Shown: piece by piece, positions 59,260 to 64,000 of the stretch
How positions within the stretch are numbered: the first letter of the stretch is position 1
Layout: every line of letters starts with the position of its first letter
DNA from: Atriophallophorus winterbourni
Taxonomy: Eukaryota > Platyhelminthes > Trematoda > Plagiorchiida > Microphallidae
Length of the DNA: 64,000 bases
Direction of reading: 5' to 3'
NCBI GenBank assembly: GCA_013407085.1
Contig: JACCGJ010008551.1
Coordinates: 40,099 to 104,098 of the forward strand
The notes under the pieces: generated by a model
Databases searched by the model: none
Seen by the model: the letters and a program-made list of their open reading frames with translations, nothing else
Told to the model about the DNA's origin: nothing
Made by a program: the position numbers and the translations under genes

Positions 59260-61160
59260 GTCGTTCCCCTTCTATCTAGAATAAATGGATAATTTTGTTT
59301 GAGATTGAGACATGTACTTTACAGCTGTGATCCAGTTGTGCTGCGAATAAAGTGCTAGTGTTTACGAGAGTCGTTGTTTATCCATCACTAACTAAAGCAC
59401 ACACTCGAAAGATGTTCTTCGGTTTAGTTGCAGCAGTGTATTTTAAATCATTTATCAGTTTTCATTTTTACAAAGATACTTGGAAAGCAGCAAAATGAGC
59501 AACAGGACCAAAAGATGCTCTAAAATGCTCGTCATTAATTAGGAATCATCAAGTGCTGTTGGTTGTGACGAAAATATTTAACAGATTGTTAAGAGAATGT
59601 TAAGTGGTATTGTGCATTGAAGACCCGCTTTCGAAAAAAAAAGTTTATTACACTCATGGAAAGTACGATCATCATGATATATAAAAAACCTTCGTTCATG
59701 ATCTCGGAGCAAGCACTGTGAGCATTTCGAACCGCAATAATAAGAAATATTATACTTTCCTGGACGAAAGCCAACTAAAATGGGCAGCTATATATTAAAC
59801 GTTTATGGGTGAAATCAAAATCCCGGAGGCTGAGATTGGATAAAAACTCACACTTCGTTATCCAGTATTGTTGCTGGATGTCAATCCGGAAATAAACGTT
59901 TCGTAGCCTATGTTACTTTAGCCCCATGACTAACGTTGCCTTCAGGAATTGTCGACAAATAGGTTACCGACCTAACACGCCCGCAATCGGACATGGAATC
60001 AGGTGAAAATGGGGCTGTAAACAGTGGAGGGTATAAATTACATAATGTTGGTGTACGGTCGACGGTGTGTATCAACTGGATACCAATTTGGGGGCAATGT
60101 GGCTTGCAGCCGAACCCACAGGTGAATGTAATGCGAGGTGCCAAGCACACATGGCCAAGTTCAAGATTAGAAATGCACCAAGTGTAAATTCTACCAGCAA
60201 TCCTGGCATCACAATTGTATACTTACGGAACACATACCATAACATGATTATCTCACAAAACTTAGATTCACACTGAATCATTTGTCCATATGATATGGTT
60301 GGTTGTTTTCGTAATATTGACGAAATACTTCATCATACGAATGCGTGGTAAAACTGAAAATGTTTCATAGTAATCTACTCGTGAATTCGCCGAGAAAACT
60401 GAGCAGTCTTATTGAATGATTTATGTTGGCCTTAAGAGAGCTGAATCGTTTACGACAACAAGAGACACGAAAACCCTGTTAGATCAAATATCGTTGAGAC
60501 TGAAGGGGCCCACTGAAAAACGATTTTCAACGGGAAGTCTGGGAACGTGTATCCGACATTTCATAGCACAATCGGGTAAATGCTCGATATATTTTTGCTT
60601 CAAATAGCAAAGATTATCATGCTCGTTGCTACATGTTGTCAATATAAATAACAGAGTTTGATAAACGCGTAGGTTGGACGAAGTTTGGTCAATCAAGGAC
60701 AAATGGTGTTTCCCCTTCTAGCATCTATTACACAGCCGACCTCGATCTCAAAGATGTTCCATGGAACATTGATCAACCAACCCCCACGTCTAATATCAGC
60801 TTGAGGCTCGTGTTACGATTCACATTCTTCCAATATTGATTATACTCACCCAGAATTCCATAAAACAAGGTCAAGCGTTTAGTAGACAGATACCAGCAAC
60901 AAAACAAGCCCATATCTTAAAGGCAAATCTCATAATTGGTCTAACGTATTGCATCATAAATACTGCGCGTTGGGTTTAGAAGATCACGTTTGTTTTGTTT
61001 TCTACTCAACCACCGACGGATAGCCAACGGGCAACGCAAAAATGACGGGTTTTGAAAATATAATAAAGAATGTCGAAAAAGTGCTACGGGACACAACAAC
61101 CTCTAGATAGGTCAATAAAGATAAAATGATACGATAAGACAACACACGACGAGTTTGTGT
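59260..61160. other. No recognised feature
   Basis: Several short frames on both strands, none with recognisable family motifs or convincing exon structure. Confidence 0.5.
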
Positions 61161-61169
61161 TCTCCTCCG

Positions 61170-62160
61170 ACGTCAGCTCCGTTAACTGCGATTGATATCA
61201 CACTTGACAAACAATCAATTTTATTTCATTAACGAAACAATATATGGATGGAATTGAAATTAACACCACGAACTATAGAAAATTGTACCAGCCGATCGAA
61301 GGAAACTCCAATGGGATTGCCTATCTCCAAACTCATAGCAAAATCAATATTAGAGAGATTAGAACGGTGCCATTCCATTGATAAAACCGAAATTTTTGGA
61401 TAAGCTACGTAGACCAAACTTTCGGTAAAATCGAGAAATCGCAAAGTGATTATGCCTTTTGACCAGTTAATACAAGAATAAAGCTCACAAAAGATAAAGA
61501 AAACAATAAATGCCTACGAGGCTTAGATATCATCGTCACCAAAAAAGAAACAGGATGACTTCCGATTAGCGTCTACCAGAGACGCACGCATACGGACCAA
61601 ATACTCAACTTCAGAAACAACCACCCGATTTCCCAAAAAACGGGCTGTGTACGAAGGCAGTTCAACCAGGCAAAACCCATGAAGTGCTGATGATGGAAGA
61701 GAAATACCTTTGCAAAGCTTTCAAGAGAAACGCTACTAAAAGAACTTAGTACCCAGATACAAAATGTCAAGCTTTCCTCTGGAAAAATAGAACACACAAG
61801 TCAGTAAACCTCTATTAATCAATGAGAACGTTTCAGAAATTGCGACAAGAGTGTTACAACTCGGGATAATCTTTGCCCATAGACCTATGCGAACGTTACT
61901 CAACCAGCATGCAAGGCAATTTGTGGATTCACACAAGAGAAAACGAGCATGGTCTACGAAATATCATGCGCATTACCGGGGACAGACAGGTGAAAGTTTG
62001 AGTAGCAGACATCATGAATACCAGTCGGCAGTTATCATGTTAAATAATCCCAATTTTCAATTCACGTCAAACCACAAGTCAGCTGGAAAGAGATCTAATT
62101 GGACCGGGACTCCACATTACAGCCTTGAACTCACTATATTCAACTGGAAGGTGTGAATGT
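61170..62160 (+). mobile_element. Penelope-like element: RT remnant and GIY-YIG-like C-terminus
   Basis: ETPMGLPISKLIAKSILERL (about 61300) is the Penelope RT box that precedes the catalytic motif. Next come ISYVDQTFGK (YVDD changed to YVDQ) and LDIIVTKKETG, VYQRRTHTDQILNFRNNHP (about 61570-61630), EEKYLCKAFKRN, then LGIIFAHRPMRTLL and HYRGQTGESLSSRHHEYQSA (61970), which resembles the GIY-YIG endonuclease of Penelope elements. The domain order is as expected, but frames change several times and the catalytic Asp is altered. Confidence 0.75.
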
Positions 62161-62164
62161 ACTC

Positions 62165-63540
62165 ATAGGGAAACAAACATTGAGTCAAGTGACTTTGAGA
62201 ACAAACAGTGACGCGCAGAGAAACAGATCGGTCAACCTATAAAACCAGAGCATGCAACGCTTAGGTCACTTAATAAGAAGTTATACGCACAATGACATCG
62301 AGCTTGATGACGAAACCTCATACCGCTACAAAGTCAGCTCATTCCAGCGAATAAAGAGAACCCAATCTTTGAGCCACAGGTATTCTCTTCAATATTTGAA
62401 CAAAATTGTATTTTGTACACTTATTGAACTCGACCACGAAAACCAGAACATATTGAAAAATGACTTTCGTTGCGGTTAATCTCCTCTTTGCAATGGCCAT
62501 GGTAAAAGGCACACTGTCACGAGTAGTAAACAACTAAAGTCACAAAATGAAATTAGATACTCGTATGGAAGACAATGGTTGTTGATTGGCCAACTTTCGA
62601 TAGCACATTGTGCATGCTTCGTTACAGAACCAGATGATAACATGAATGGGCTCGTTTAAGCCTGCACGAAAACACGTTGTTTTTCAGGCAACGTACCTGC
62701 AAATCAGATGATTGGAATATGTTTGGGACCGATCTTGTATTCACAATGGAAAGAAATTTGTGTGCAATCGGTTAGAGCAGTACCGTAACTGCAAATCATT
62801 TATCTCAACGCTTGGTCTAGGAGACCAAGAACAAATAATGCTGTAGAAGGCTGGCATCATGCATTACAGCCACACTCTTCTTGCCAACATACCACTATGT
62901 GGACATTTCTTAACGGCTGGCAAATTGCTGGGGTTCATATCAAACAGAAGAAGAAATATTGCGGAGATATGCGCCAGGACATCTCGAGCCAATTGGCGAT
63001 ACTCCCACTACGGAAGATTGACGTTCGTAAAAATCAATGCATATCTCTCCCGCGAAATAAATTTCAATTAAACGTCTTCTGCATTCTTCAGAAGTTATCA
63101 AATGGCGCCGATGTGTGAGTGACTTGGGGGGAAAGTCTGGGATAGTAATCTGGAACCTACTCAATACAGGTACTCAAAGCTAGACATACAACTAGTACAT
63201 CACAAGGATATCCACGTGGACCGATTCGGACCTGACATGGGTGCCACATTCCATTCAAGCTCAGGGTGCTGAGGAATTTTCGCGAGGCCCACGACTGGTA
63301 GAGACAACAAGAGCCCTACGATTCCGAAGGAGGTGTTGGAAGAAGTCAGTCGTTCTTTAGACAGCTGGCCCAGAGAAAAATGTTCCCACTCAAAATTGTG
63401 CCTCTTTAGTGAACGATGGTGGCTTCAACGAAGTTATTTCTGCGGCCAAAAGTGGGAACTCGAGGCGATCGATTGTTGTTTCCACATTGAAGACTCGGTG
63501 GATCAGTCTGGCCTCACGTCTGTTGGTATAGCGGTTTCGT
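62165..63540. other. No recognised feature
   Basis: Short frames without recognisable motifs; no repeat family seen elsewhere in the window. Confidence 0.5.
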
Positions 63541-63544
63541 TAAC

Positions 63545-63635
63545 CCATATTCATGGCATTCAAAGGATCTAGAATATACTCCCCTGTTGGCGAGTTGCTC
63601 GTAAGAACCACTTCATAAACAATGGCACCAGGTGG
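63545..63635 (-). CDS. Possible single coding exon of an unknown gene
   Basis: The minus strand shows a good acceptor (ACATTTTTACAG), 91 bp open in the frame PPGAIVYEVVLTSNSPTGEY, ILDPLNAMNM, and a GTTAAC donor in phase 1; the frame stops just past the donor. The sequence is not like any retroelement here. I do not recognise the protein. The length and phase are compatible with a real exon, but there is no partner exon in the window. Confidence 0.25.
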
Positions 63636-63675
63636 CTGTAAAAATGTAAGTTAATTAAGATGAACATTTATTTTT

Positions 63676-64000
63676 GGTGGTTGTTGTTGGGGCCTCCTTC
63701 GGTCGAGGTAGACCAGGATGTAAATCACAAACGCGTGAAGTTCAGTTTTGCAGCTTTTTTTGAGTGATAAACAGTCCGAGGGATTCGGGATGAACAATCT
63801 CCCCCGCAGCGCTTGCAACGATAGTCAGAACTCAGTTACACACCGGCAGCATGATCTGCGTTCAGCGCCAAGAGTTGTATCTGCTCCTTCTCAGCTTGCA
63901 AACGACGATTTACACAATGTCTCCACTGTCAAGAGCAGCGGTCAAGAGCAAGTTCTTCCTAACTCGCCGGGTCAATGCCAAGAGCTTCCATATCTCTTTT
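63676..64000 (-). mobile_element. Zinc-finger LINE 3' end, running off the right edge
   Basis: The minus strand reads the 3' tail ((CCA/CAA)n at 63680), then the region for the C-terminal zinc finger and the LLTVETLCKSSFAS-like upstream segment. It parallels 10895-11233 and 3540-3965. Confidence 0.6.

Noticed and set aside
1..64000. CRISPR arrays, tRNA or rRNA genes
   Set aside because: Direct repeats here are dispersed retroposons without regular spacing, and no tRNA or rRNA sequence was recognised.

Overview
The window looks like nuclear DNA of a flatworm, most likely a trematode (fluke). The basis is one host gene split by phase-consistent GT-AG introns, surrounded by retroelement types common in flukes: SR2/RTE-like LINEs, CR1/Jockey-like LINEs and a Penelope-like element. 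Clade names come from recalled family motifs; no search was run. I saw no bacterial gene organisation, rRNA, tRNA or CRISPR array.

Host gene (about 1-19.3 kb, minus strand). Ten exons encode SEL1L, the ER-membrane adaptor of the HRD1 ubiquitin ligase in ER-associated degradation. Exon 1 (19163-19265) carries the start codon and a signal peptide. Exon 2 is acidic. Exons 3-10 encode Sel1-type helical repeats that align in order with vertebrate SEL1L. The ten exons total 1971 nt (657 codons) with every junction in phase. The C-terminal end, including the expected transmembrane anchor, lies beyond the left edge.

Introns of that gene (0.2-19 kb) are packed with short retroposed pieces. There are at least 14 copies of a SINE-like repeat with a (CATA)n tail (family A), 3' ends of SR2-like LINE subfamilies, and a second LINE type whose protein ends in a zinc finger. 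Several of these families share a 3'-terminal stem-loop with compensatory changes. Two insertions have clean target-site duplications.

Just upstream of SEL1L (19.3-20.0 kb) is a tandem Penelope-type repeat carrying one intact-looking hammerhead ribozyme and one decayed copy, both on the SEL1L strand.

20-59 kb is an intergenic retroelement graveyard: more than a dozen broken CR1/Jockey-like copies in both orientations, including a tail-to-tail inverted pair (24.5-27.1 kb). A nearly intact SR2-like LINE (46.1-49.8 kb) is nested inside a CR1 copy. 59-64 kb holds a decayed Penelope-like element with RT and GIY-YIG remains, a possible single exon of another gene at 63.6 kb, and the 3' end of a zinc-finger LINE. 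No transposon protein seen here is fully intact.
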